From Oscillospiraceae bacterium (GTDB lineage: Bacteria; Bacillota; Clostridia; Oscillospirales; Acutalibacteraceae): a stretch of DNA of 11,980 nucleotides. A program made the position numbers and the translations under genes. Location of the stretch: contig WRDE01000032.1 of the NCBI GenBank assembly GCA_009783605.1, forward strand, positions 1-11,980, read 5' to 3'. Below, in pieces: positions 1 to 6,423 of this stretch. Under the pieces are notes generated by a model, which searched no databases, was not told the origin of the DNA, and saw only the letters and a list, made by a program, of their open reading frames with translations. Position 1 is the first letter of the stretch. Each line of letters begins with the position of its first letter.

Positions 1-2436
1 CTTGCTGTCGGTCAGCTGGGAATCGTCCTTATACCAGGTCTGGGTGGTGTGCCCGCCCGGGTTATAGTCGCCGACCAACAGGGTGGACAGCGCTTCGGCC
101 TGCCGCTGGCCGTTGTAGGGGGTCCAGAGGATGGCGTCGACCTTGTCCTTGAAGGCGGACACGTCCATGCAGCCCATGCTCTGGATCACCACGACCACCT
201 TGCCGTTGTGCTTTCTGGTTTCGGTGACCACCTTGTCGATCAGCTCCTCCTGATTGGCCGGGAGCTTGATGCTCTTGCGGTCGGCGTGCTCGCTGCCGAC
301 CTTAAAGGCGCCCCATTTGTTGCTGTTGTTTTCCGCGGGGTCATAACCCGGCGTTTTGATATCGGAATAGTTGCCGTTGAAGCCGCTGGTGGTGCCGACA
401 TAGACCACCGACACGCTGTCCGCGTTTTTACCGGTTTCGGCGTTCGCGATCACATCATTCTGGATCTGGTTGTCCCGCCGGTAGATGAATTCCACATAGA
501 TATCCCGGATATTGCCGTTCGCCATCTGCTGATCGAGGATATCGGTGGCGAAATAGCTGCCGGCGGTGGCGGCGTCATAATTGATGGTCATGGTACCGGC
601 CGTGACATTGCCTAACGCTGGCGCGGCGGTCGAAAAGCCGGCGGTGCGCCAGGTGGAAGCCGTGATAGCCGCGTAGCTGCCCGGCGGGGTACTCGAATAG
701 CTGTGCCAGTCATTGGTGGGCGGAATGGTGACGACGCCGAGGATGATACCCTCGGGGCTGTCCAAGTGGAAGATCGCCTGGGTGCTGTAATTCCGCGGGG
801 AGCTGCCCCCGACCCGGAATTCCTTGTTGGTTTCGCTGAGGTTGACCCCCTCATATTTGGCCCAGCCGCCGTCTGAGATCTGATAGAGGTTGTTGGAGGT
901 CGCCGGGCTGCTGCCGCCTTCATAATTCATCCCGAAGGAATCCTTCGCGTCCCGGGAGGCGTGGCGGATCTGGCCGGGCCCGAAGCCGATCCAGCGGACG
1001 TTCAGCATATTGCCGGTATCGCTCACCTCGGAGGGGGTCATGCCGTCGTAAAAGCTCAGTGGCGGCCGGGAGCCGGCCGGTTTGGCGTTGATGAAATTGG
1101 TGAAGCCGGTCTTGAAGTTCAGCATATCCTTGGTCGGATTGCCGCTGTATTCGCCCAGGTCGGTGCGGCGGGCCAGCGGGCCGTAGACATTGATGTTAGA
1201 GGCCGCGCCGGTTCCCGAGAGGACGATCGGCAGTGCGTTGTTCCTGTTCTCCAACAGGATGGCCGACTGCTGGGCCACCAACAGCGCCTGGTCCCGGATG
1301 GCGTCGGTTTCGGTGGTTTTATATTCGGTATAGGCCCCGCCGTCAAATTCGCCGGTGCGGAACCGCAGGGCCAGGGTGCGGACCAGCGCCCGGTCCATGT
1401 CGTCCTCGCTCATAAAGCCCTGGTCGATGGCGGCCAGCGAATATTTGTCATAGATCCAGTTCTGGGAGCCGCCGCCGCAGTCCTGATCGGTGCCGCCGAT
1501 CAGCCCCAGCGCCACCGCTTCGGCCCAGTTGTTGACATAATGCTGCTTTTCCACCAAATTGGTCAGCGCGCCGCAGTCGCCGACGATATAGCCGGTGAAC
1601 CCGAACACCTTGCGCAGCAGCGTGTTGTTCAGATAGTCGTTGGCGGCGGCGGGAACGCCGTTGACCGCGTTATACGCCGTCATGAATGACGCCACATTGG
1701 TCCGCTCGGTGATTTTCTGGAAGGCCCAGGTGTAGTAGTCCCGCATCAGCTTGTTGTTGATGTTGGAGCTGCCGGTGAAGCGGTTGCCCTCGCTGTTGTT
1801 GGCCGCGTAATGCTTGAGGGTGGGGATGGATTTGATGTAAAATTCCCCCTCCCGGTTGGGGTTGGCCTGGGGTGTTTTGCCCTCCTGCATCCCGCGGACA
1901 AACATCTCGCCCATCGCCGCGGTCAGGAAGGGATCCTCGCTGTAGGATTCCTCATTCCGGCCCCAGCGGGGGTCCCGGTGGATGTTGATGGTGGGGGACC
2001 AGTAGCTCAGCCCCTCGTTGTTGCGGGTGTTGTAATAGGCGCGGATCTCGTCGCCCACCACGTCGCCGATCCCCTTCATCAGGTCAAGGTTCCAGGAGGA
2101 AGCCATGCCGATGGGGGAGGAGAAGGAGGTGCCGCCGTCCTTGGCCATGCCGTGCAGCGCCTCGTTCTGATACATGTACTGCTTCAGCCCCAGCCGGGGG
2201 ATCGCCGGCGCGTGGGCTCTCAGCTGCGTCTGCTTCTCGTTGCGGGTCATCCGGGATACCAGATCCGCCGCCCGCTCCTCGGCCGACAGCGCGGTATCCA
2301 GATACGGCGGCAGCTCCGCCGCGGCCGCCTGGAACAGGGTGAGCGGGGTGAACAGTGTCAGCAGCATCGCGGCGCCCAGGATTACCGTGAGCAGCCGCGA
2401 AACGTGCCGGCCCCTTTGCGTCAATGTAGTAGCCAT
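1..2436 (-). CDS. Secreted GH3 glycoside hydrolase with inserted CBM6-like domain (3' end outside window)
   Basis: An uninterrupted frame of 812 codons runs from an ATG at 2436 off the left edge. A GAGGAG ribosome-binding site lies just upstream. Residues 1-40 form a signal peptide: Arg residues, a hydrophobic core, then AAAA before ELPP. The N-terminal GH3 barrel shows EALHG (E92-G96), RDPRWGR (154-160) followed by SEDP, KHYAAN (K208, H209) and GDCGAL, whose D287 aligns with the GH3 catalytic nucleophile. These motifs resemble the beta-xylosidase-like branch of GH3. Residues about 478-650 look like a CBM6-type beta-sandwich (DGGWAKYEGV, then a DSPEG strand). It sits inside the GH3 C-terminal alpha/beta domain, which resumes and shows GDYNPGGHTTQTWY at 789-802. 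The enzyme is predicted to be exported and to release sugars from xylan- or glucan-type oligosaccharides; exact specificity cannot be read. A terminal Fn3-like domain may lie outside. The gene follows a MerR-type regulator on the same strand. The family is secure, the substrate is not. Confidence 0.93.
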   Translation of the reverse strand, partial: MATTLTQRGRHVSRLLTVILGAAMLLTLFTPLTLFQAAAAELPPYLDTALSAEERAADLVSRMTRNEKQTQLRAHAPAIPRLGLKQYMYQNEALHGMAKDGGTSFSSPIGMASSWNLDLMKGIGDVVGDEIRAYYNTRNNEGLSYWSPTINIHRDPRWGRNEESYSEDPFLTAAMGEMFVRGMQEGKTPQANPNREGEFYIKSIPTLKHYAANNSEGNRFTGSSNINNKLMRDYYTWAFQKITERTNVASFMTAYNAVNGVPAAANDYLNNTLLRKVFGFTGYIVGDCGALTNLVEKQHYVNNWAEAVALGLIGGTDQDCGGGSQNWIYDKYSLAAIDQGFMSEDDMDRALVRTLALRFRTGEFDGGAYTEYKTTETDAIRDQALLVAQQSAILLENRNNALPIVLSGTGAASNINVYGPLARRTDLGEYSGNPTKDMLNFKTGFTNFINAKPAGSRPPLSFYDGMTPSEVSDTGNMLNVRWIGFGPGQIRHASRDAKDSFGMNYEGGSSPATSNNLYQISDGGWAKYEGVNLSETNKEFRVGGSSPRNYSTQAIFHLDSPEGIILGVVTIPPTNDWHSYSSTPPGSYAAITASTWRTAGFSTAAPALGNVTAGTMTINYDAATAGSYFATDILDQQMANGNIRDIYVEFIYRRDNQIQNDVIANAETGKNADSVSVVYVGTTSGFNGNYSDIKTPGYDPAENNSNKWGAFKVGSEHADRKSIKLPANQEELIDKVVTETRKHNGKVVVVIQSMGCMDVSAFKDKVDAILWTPYNGQRQAEALSTLLVGDYNPGGHTTQTWYKDDSQLTDSK

Positions 2437-2468
2437 TGATTTTCGCTCCTCTTATTCATAATATTTTA

Positions 2469-2484
2469 CGGCAGATCCCTGCCG
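2469..2484 (-). other. Hairpin in the GH3 mRNA leader
   Basis: On the minus strand CGGCAG and CTGCCG form a perfect 6-bp stem around a GGAT loop. It lies between the predicted transcription start and the GAGGAG ribosome-binding site of the GH3 gene. No T-run follows, so it is not a terminator. It may be a 5' stability hairpin or a protein-binding palindrome. Confidence 0.5.
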
Positions 2485-2496
2485 ATAGCCGATTAC

Positions 2497-2532
2497 ATTA
2501 TAGTATAAAGATATAAGTAACTTACATGTCAA
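2497..2532 (-). promoter_or_regulatory. MerR-type promoter for the GH3 gene, with operator dyad
   Basis: Reading the minus strand, a consensus -35 box TTGACA (2532-2527) is followed after exactly 19 bases by TATACT (2507-2502). TATAAT (2502-2497) overlaps it but would need a 24-base spacer. Inside the spacer, touching the -35 box, is the 17-base dyad ATGTAAGT-T-ACTTATAT (2527-2511), whose arms match at 7 of 8 positions. Its centre falls at spacer position 8. A 19-20 bp spacer containing a dyad is the known hallmark of promoters activated by MerR-family proteins through DNA distortion. The regulator encoded just upstream is the obvious candidate; this pairing is inference. Confidence 0.72.
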
Positions 2533-2562
2533 GTGAATTTTTTTGGAATTTTTAATGGTTTT

Positions 2563-3993
2563 TTAGAGGAGGCCGGATTGAAGCTCTGTAACAACAAGCT
2601 GCGATATCGTCACAGTGCTTCCGAACGCCGAGCTGATCCGTACTTCGTCGGCGAGCGGGTGTTTTTTGATGTAATCAATATACGGTGAATCCTCGCTGTA
2701 GAAACGGATGGCGCCGTCGATGATGAGGGCGGTAAAATCGCTGTGGAGGATCCAGGAGATGGCGTGATATTCGTCCGGCGTGATATAGCCGGCGGCGTTG
2801 GCGGTATAGAGCTGCCCGTTATAGACGTCTTCCACATGCAGCAGCATCTTGTTCATCTCCCAGTTGAGGAGCACATGGCCGCTGTGGAAATACAGCCGCA
2901 GGTTGGTGTCGTCGGTTTTGGCGGTCAGATCGATTTTCAGCGGCAGCGAGAATTTCCTGCCGGTTCCGGCGGCGGCCCGGTCGAACAGGCTGTAAAACAC
3001 CAGCTCACCCTTTTGCATATAATGCTCGCTCTGCCGCCACCGTATCGCCGAAAGCGGGACCACTTCGGTATCGGCATCGGTATTGTCCCGGATGACATGA
3101 ATCGCCCGGACCGTTACGGTATTGTTGTAATCCGCGCCGACCCCGATCTGCGCCGACAGCCCGTAGTCGTAGTTGTTGGCGTAAAAGAGAGCAAAAACCA
3201 TGATTTCATCGAGATAGATGATGGTTTTATCCTTCTCCAGCACCCACTTGATCGAGATATAGTCCTCTCTCGGCGCCGGCCGGTCGGCGAGTACCGCCAG
3301 ATCGCAGCGGTATACGTGATCGTGAAAGGTCAGCCGGACCCTGCCTGGCTGCTGCCAGTCAAATTCCGCCCGGTAGCCGCCGAAATACAGGCAGATGCTC
3401 CGGTCGTTGGTTTTGGCGAGCACCCGCACCATAAACGGCACGGTATATTCCCTCTCGGTGACCGCGTATTTATTGTTGCTGGAGATGGACAGCACCTCCC
3501 CGCCGTCCGCGTCCGGCGCGACGCGCAGCAGATCGGTCCGCCCGATATCCTGTTTCCCCTCGTTGCTCGGCGTCTCCCGCATCCGGGCCAGCGGAATCTC
3601 ATGTATCCGCTCCGGGACGCACCGCTCCAGAATCTTTTCGACCTCCATCGTGTTGTTTTCGATCTGGGTCAAAAAAGCTGAAATATGCTCACTGATATTC
3701 GACAGGGCGGAAATTTCATTTTTCAATTGGATCTTATGGCCGGCGATGATGTTCAAAATCTCATTCTGGTTGTTGGTGGCAAAGATCATCTTGATACTCT
3801 TGAGGCTGACCCCCATCTTCCGGAAGAGCAGCACCTGCTCCAGCGTCCGCAGCGCCGTCTCGTCATACACCCGGTAGTTGCTCCGGTCACGGGCGCTTTT
3901 GATCAGCCCGGCCTGCTCGTAGAACTTCAACGTGTGCACCTTGATATTATATTTTTTGGAAACCTCCGAAATGGGGAGGAGCGGCTTGTTCAT
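2563..3993 (-). CDS. MerR-family regulator with duplicated C-terminal beta-rich domain
   Basis: This 476-residue protein is far longer than a typical MerR protein (about 110-280). Residues 7-75 are a MerR winged helix-turn-helix (ISEVSKKY, HTLKFYEQAGLI, YRVYDE). Residues about 76-125 are predicted helical, matching the dimerising coiled coil. After a linker, residues about 150-312 and 315-476 are two copies of one domain. AKTND/AKTDD (193/358), LYF (202/367), FDW/LNW (211/376), IKWVL/ISWIL (248/412) and TVTV/TVTI (292/460) repeat with an offset of 164-168 residues. The strand-rich pattern suggests a lectin-like or LamG-like sandwich, but I cannot assign a family. There is no signal peptide, so it acts in the cytoplasm. 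The start ATG at 3993 has GGAG upstream. The gene lies 126 bp before a secreted GH3 gene whose promoter has MerR layout, so it probably controls that gene in response to a ligand. The HTH is certain; the sensor role is inferred. Confidence 0.9.
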   Translation of the reverse strand: MNKPLLPISEVSKKYNIKVHTLKFYEQAGLIKSARDRSNYRVYDETALRTLEQVLLFRKMGVSLKSIKMIFATNNQNEILNIIAGHKIQLKNEISALSNISEHISAFLTQIENNTMEVEKILERCVPERIHEIPLARMRETPSNEGKQDIGRTDLLRVAPDADGGEVLSISSNNKYAVTEREYTVPFMVRVLAKTNDRSICLYFGGYRAEFDWQQPGRVRLTFHDHVYRCDLAVLADRPAPREDYISIKWVLEKDKTIIYLDEIMVFALFYANNYDYGLSAQIGVGADYNNTVTVRAIHVIRDNTDADTEVVPLSAIRWRQSEHYMQKGELVFYSLFDRAAAGTGRKFSLPLKIDLTAKTDDTNLRLYFHSGHVLLNWEMNKMLLHVEDVYNGQLYTANAAGYITPDEYHAISWILHSDFTALIIDGAIRFYSEDSPYIDYIKKHPLADEVRISSAFGSTVTISQLVVTELQSGLL

Positions 3994-4031
3994 GGCTGGG
4001 TTCTCCGTGGTTGTATTATTGTTATATTTTA

Positions 4032-4060
4032 ATTATATAAGGTTTTTGGTGAAAAGGCAA
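4032..4060 (-). promoter_or_regulatory. Predicted promoter of the merR-type gene
   Basis: On the minus strand TTGCCT (4060-4055) and TATAAT (4037-4032) are separated by 17 bases, the ordinary sigma-A spacing, about 40 bases before the ATG at 3993. A 6-bp AT dyad (TTATAT 4022-4027, ATATAA 4035-4040) overlaps the -10 box and could be a repressor site, though such AT palindromes arise easily. The normal spacer here contrasts with the 19-bp spacer before the GH3 gene. Confidence 0.6.
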
Positions 4061-4094
4061 GGCTGATTTTACGGGATGAACAAAATAACGCCAT

Positions 4095-4117
4095 CGAACA
4101 ATGTTCAAACTTGTTCG
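4095..4117. repeat. Inverted repeat between divergent promoters
   Basis: CGAACAA (4095-4101) and TTGTTCG (4111-4117) are perfect 7-base inverted arms around a 9-base centre. The left arm also belongs to a shorter dyad, GAACA-A-TGTTC (4096-4106). It lies about 35 bases upstream of the merR -35 box and 150 bases upstream of the ribosomal promoter. No T-run follows. It looks like a protein-binding site rather than a terminator. Confidence 0.45.
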
Positions 4118-4128
4118 CGCCTGTTACA

Positions 4129-4264
4129 CAGAGAAAGAGAAGAGATAGAGAAGATAAAGATCCAGAGAAGATACCCTGCGGGGCGGTTTTGGCGGCGGGA
4201 TGTATAGAAAATTTTTATTTTCGTGATTTTTCAAAAATATTTTTTAAAATCGCAAAAAAAACAC
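4129..4264 (+). promoter_or_regulatory. Purine-rich tract and AT-rich region upstream of the ribosomal promoter
   Basis: No gene is seen here. Bases 4129-4175 are almost all purine and contain AGAGAAGATA twice (4147-4156 and 4164-4173). Bases about 4205-4264 are strongly AT-rich, with phased A and T runs directly upstream of the -35 box of the S10 operon promoter. This matches the UP-element-like composition of strong ribosomal promoters. The role of the purine tract is unknown. Confidence 0.5.
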
Positions 4265-4293
4265 TTGCAATTTCCAAAACAGTGTGGTATTCT
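4265..4293 (+). promoter_or_regulatory. Promoter of the S10-spc ribosomal protein operon
   Basis: TTGCAA (4265-4270) and TATTCT (4288-4293) are separated by 17 bases, with AT-rich DNA upstream. Transcription would begin near 4300, giving an mRNA leader of about 395 bases before rpsJ. It is the only convincing plus-strand promoter ahead of the operon. Confidence 0.75.
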
Positions 4294-4299
4294 ACTTTG

Positions 4300-4607
4300 G
4301 CGCGGTTAAAAAAGGGTGGTTTATGCCCGTTTTAACTGTGCCGGCTGCACAGTATGCGATGACGCGGGAGGTTGTGAGGAACCTGGCGGCTCCTCAGAAA
4401 ATTTCCGCCGAGCAAGTCCAGTCCAGAACCGGGCGACAACATCTCCTGCCTTTCGGCAGTAGAGTGCAGGGTAAGGATAACTGACGGTATATAAGCGGGT
4501 TGCAGGCAATCTGCGGATCAATGCGTCAAAATGTTTTTGCCCCGCTTAATGGATTCAAAAGAGGATCCATTGTTTGACGCTGACCGGATAAAAATCCGGT
4601 TTTTCTT
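4300..4607 (+). ncRNA. Structured 5' leader of the S10 operon, probable attenuator
   Basis: This ~300-base stretch has no convincing gene but many paired segments. GTTAAAA/TTTTAAC (4305-4311, 4330-4336) lies right at the predicted start. CTGTGC/GCACAG is at 4336-4352. A long-range stem GGAGGTTGT (4367-4375) pairs with ACAAC (4436-4440) and CTCC (4443-4446) across a 2-base bulge and encloses GAGGA/TCCTC (4376-4380, 4391-4395). CTGCC/GGCAG is at 4446-4459. GCGTCAAA/TTTGACGC (4523-4530, 4573-4580) encloses AATGGAT/ATCCATT (4548-4554, 4565-4571). An intrinsic terminator ends the region. A leader closed by a terminator before a ribosomal operon fits autogenous attenuation by a ribosomal protein. 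It could instead yield a short independent RNA. The binding protein is unknown. Confidence 0.7.
4583..4607 (+). terminator. Intrinsic terminator inside the S10 operon leader
   Basis: ACCGGAT (4583-4589) and ATCCGGT (4594-4600) form a perfect 7-bp stem around AAAA, followed by TTTTCTT. It lies 90 bases before the rpsJ start, so it must be bypassed for the operon to be expressed. The 3' arm can also pair downstream: TCCGG (4595-4599) with CCGGA (4608-4612), which would disrupt the terminator. Confidence 0.8.
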
Positions 4608-4696
4608 CCGGAGACGGTGAAACACCCGGCAGGGTTGTAGAGAGATTCCGGGAAAAGCGTTGGCCCGCCGAAAAATAACAAGGAGGCGTTTTAAAA

Positions 4697-5008
4697 ATGG
4701 CAGTCAAGGAAAAAATCCGTATACGTATCAAGGGGTACGATCATTCGTTGGTGGACCAGGCGGCGGCCAAGATCGTCGAGACCGCCAACCGTACCGGCGC
4801 GAAGATTTCGGGCCCGGTGCCGCTCCCGACCGAGAAGGAGATCGTCACCATCCTGCGCGCGGTCCATAAGTACAAGGATTCCCGCGAACAGTTCGAGGCC
4901 CGCACCCACAAGCGCCTGATCGATATCCTGCGCCCGTCCAACAAGACAGTGGAGGCCCTGATGGGGCTGGAGCTGCCGGCGGGCGTGGAGATCGAGATCA
5001 AACTGTAA
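4697..5008 (+). CDS. rpsJ: 30S ribosomal protein S10
   Basis: This 103-residue protein is full length for S10. It has the family signatures KIRIRIKGYDHSLVD near the N-terminus, SGPVPLPTEK in the middle, and THKRLIDI followed by the P-rich turn near 80. S10 sits in the head of the small subunit, and in other bacteria it also acts in NusB/NusG-linked antitermination. The ATG at 4697 has AGGAGG (4681-4686) 10 bases upstream. It is the first gene of the operon, 90 bases after an intrinsic terminator in the leader. Its own level is therefore the first to be set by any attenuation. It is followed by an unusually long, repeat-containing gap before rplC. Confidence 0.99.
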   Translation: MAVKEKIRIRIKGYDHSLVDQAAAKIVETANRTGAKISGPVPLPTEKEIVTILRAVHKYKDSREQFEARTHKRLIDILRPSNKTVEALMGLELPAGVEIEIKL

Positions 5009-5127
5009 ATGGCAAATGGCAAATGATCCGAACAGGTCATGTTGATCCCAGGGCATTTCGCGTAACAGCGAACAGCGAACAGGCGATGTCGCGGCTTTAG
5101 CCGCACGAGCCCCGATTGAGCCCCGAT
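5009..5127 (+). repeat. Short tandem repeats in the rpsJ-rplC gap
   Basis: The 149-base gap starts directly at the rpsJ stop with ATGGCAA twice plus ATG (5009-5025). AACAGCG then occurs twice plus AACAGG (5064-5083), and GAGCCCCGAT twice at 11-base spacing (5107-5116, 5118-5127). A small stem GCGGC/GCCGC (5091-5095, 5100-5104) lies between them. The first two repeats have a 7-base period. No promoter or terminator is convincing here, and the gap ends in the AGGAGG of rplC. Confidence 0.8.
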
Positions 5128-5157
5128 ATCAACCAATAACCACAGGAGGTATAGACA

Positions 5158-5796
5158 ATGAAGAAAGGCATTATCGGCAAGAAGGTCGGCATGACCCAGA
5201 TCTTCGATGAGCGGGGCAACATCGTCCCGGTGACGGTGATCGAAGCGGGACCCTGCGCGGTCGTGCAGATGAAAACCGTTGAAAACGATGGCTACGCGGC
5301 AGTACAGATGGGGTTCGGGGATCTCTCGAACAAAGCGGTAAACAAGCCGCGCAAAGGGCATTTTGACAAGGCGCAGGTAGCGCCCAAACGCCATCTGCGG
5401 GAATTCCGGTTCGCCGATGTAAGCGGGTTCAATATCGGGGACCTGCTGAAAGCTGACACTTTTGAGACCGGCGAATTCGTCGACGTGGTCGGCACCAGCA
5501 AGGGTAAAGGCTATGCCGGCGCCATCAAACGCTGGAACTTCTCCCGGCTCAAGGAATCCCACGGTACCGGCCCGGTTGCGCGTCATGCCGGCTCGCAGGG
5601 CGCCTGCTCGTCCCCGTCCCGGGTATTCAAAGGCATGAAGGGCGCCGGACATCTCGGCAGCGAGCGGGTGACGGTTCAAAACCTGAAGGTAGTTAAGGTG
5701 GATGCGGAGAATAACCTGATCGCGGTACGGGGCGCGGTTCCCGGCGCCAACGGCGGTATCGTGATACTCTCCGACACTGTTAAGGGAAGGAGATAA
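5158..5796 (+). CDS. rplC: 50S ribosomal protein L3
   Basis: At 212 residues this is full length for L3. The start GIIGKKVGMTQIFDE and the central loop GSQGACSSPSRVFKGMKGAG are diagnostic; this loop reaches toward the peptidyl-transferase centre in known ribosomes. L3 is an early assembly protein that binds near the 3' end of 23S rRNA. The start ATG at 5158 has AGGAGG 8 bases upstream. The gene's end carries the ribosome-binding site of rplD, whose start lies 3 bases after the stop, so the two are probably translationally coupled. No unusual residues were noted beyond the lineage-type KESHGTGPV segment before the loop. Confidence 0.99.
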   Translation: MKKGIIGKKVGMTQIFDERGNIVPVTVIEAGPCAVVQMKTVENDGYAAVQMGFGDLSNKAVNKPRKGHFDKAQVAPKRHLREFRFADVSGFNIGDLLKADTFETGEFVDVVGTSKGKGYAGAIKRWNFSRLKESHGTGPVARHAGSQGACSSPSRVFKGMKGAGHLGSERVTVQNLKVVKVDAENNLIAVRGAVPGANGGIVILSDTVKGRR

Positions 5797-5799
5797 ATC

Positions 5800-6423
5800 A
5801 TGCCTACTGTTAAAACGTATGATATGACCGGCAAAGAGACCGGCACGATAGAGCTGGCGGACGGTGTATTCGGCATCAAGCCCAATAAAATCGTTATGCA
5901 CAGCGTCGTCGTCAATTTCCTCGCCAACCAGCGCCAGGGCACCCAGTCCACCCTGACCCGCGCCGAGGTGCGGGGTGGCGGCAAGAAGCCGTGGCGGCAA
6001 AAAGGTACCGGCCACGCCCGGCAGGGCTCCACCCGGTCCCCCCAATGGACCCACGGCGGCGTCGCTTTCGGCCCGAAGCCCCGGGATTATCGCTACGCGC
6101 TCCCGAAAAAGGTGCGCCGGCTGGCCATCCAATCGGCTTTCTCGTCCAAGGTGGCCGCCGATGAGATGATGGTGTTAGACGCGCTGACGCTGGAAGAGAT
6201 GAAGACCCGCAAGGTCGTGACTATGCTCCGGGATCTCGGCACCGCCAAAAAGGTGCTGATTGTGATGCCGGAGAAGGACGACAATGTTATCCGCAGCGCC
6301 CGCAACATCCCCGGCGTCAAGACCGCATTGGTCAACACGCTGAACGTATACGATATACTGCATTGCGACACCTTCTTAGTTGTCAAGGATGCGGTTTCCC
6401 AGATCGAGGAGGTGTACAAATAA
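5800..6423 (+). CDS. rplD: 50S ribosomal protein L4
   Basis: This 207-residue protein is full length for L4. The extended loop is clear (RAEVRGGGKKPWRQKGTGHA, then GSTRSPQWTHGG); in the ribosome it lines the peptide exit tunnel. L4 binds domain I of 23S rRNA. In E. coli it also represses its own S10 operon through the leader. That precedent makes L4 one candidate ligand for the leader seen here, but nothing in the sequence proves it. The ATG at 5800 has AAGGAG (5787-5792) inside the end of rplC. The stop codon overlaps the rplW start by one base. Confidence 0.99.
   Translation: MPTVKTYDMTGKETGTIELADGVFGIKPNKIVMHSVVVNFLANQRQGTQSTLTRAEVRGGGKKPWRQKGTGHARQGSTRSPQWTHGGVAFGPKPRDYRYALPKKVRRLAIQSAFSSKVAADEMMVLDALTLEEMKTRKVVTMLRDLGTAKKVLIVMPEKDDNVIRSARNIPGVKTALVNTLNVYDILHCDTFLVVKDAVSQIEEVYK

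Noticed and set aside
49..2461. Several open frames on the plus strand (49-615, 961-1689, 1810-2439)
   Set aside because: They are antisense to the GH3 gene, are rich in Val/Gly/Asp/His as expected from reverse frames of GC-rich coding DNA, and lack ribosome-binding sites.
2497..2502. TATAAT as the main -10 box of the GH3 promoter
   Set aside because: It needs a 24-base spacer from TTGACA; the overlapping TATACT at 19 bases fits MerR-type promoters better, though TATAAT cannot be excluded without start-site data.
2743..3681. 312-codon plus-strand frame opposite the MerR gene
   Set aside because: Antisense shadow of a gene with clear HTH and internal duplication; no family resemblance and no good start site.
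4311..4340. T-box-like GGGTGGT in the S10 leader
   Set aside because: Only a short match; no T-box specifier domain or full conserved T-box sequence, and the context is ribosomal rather than tRNA-related.
4111..4484. Small open frames in the S10 leader (4111-4335, 4284-4484)
   Set aside because: The first begins upstream of the predicted promoter and the second begins before the transcription start; neither has a ribosome-binding site, and they overlap clear RNA stems.
5009..5026. Five-codon frame MANGK made by the ATGGCAA repeat
   Set aside because: A by-product of the repeat, with no ribosome-binding site.
4741..6132. 463-codon minus-strand frame across rpsJ, rplC and rplD
   Set aside because: It lies opposite three certain ribosomal genes and shows only reverse-frame composition.
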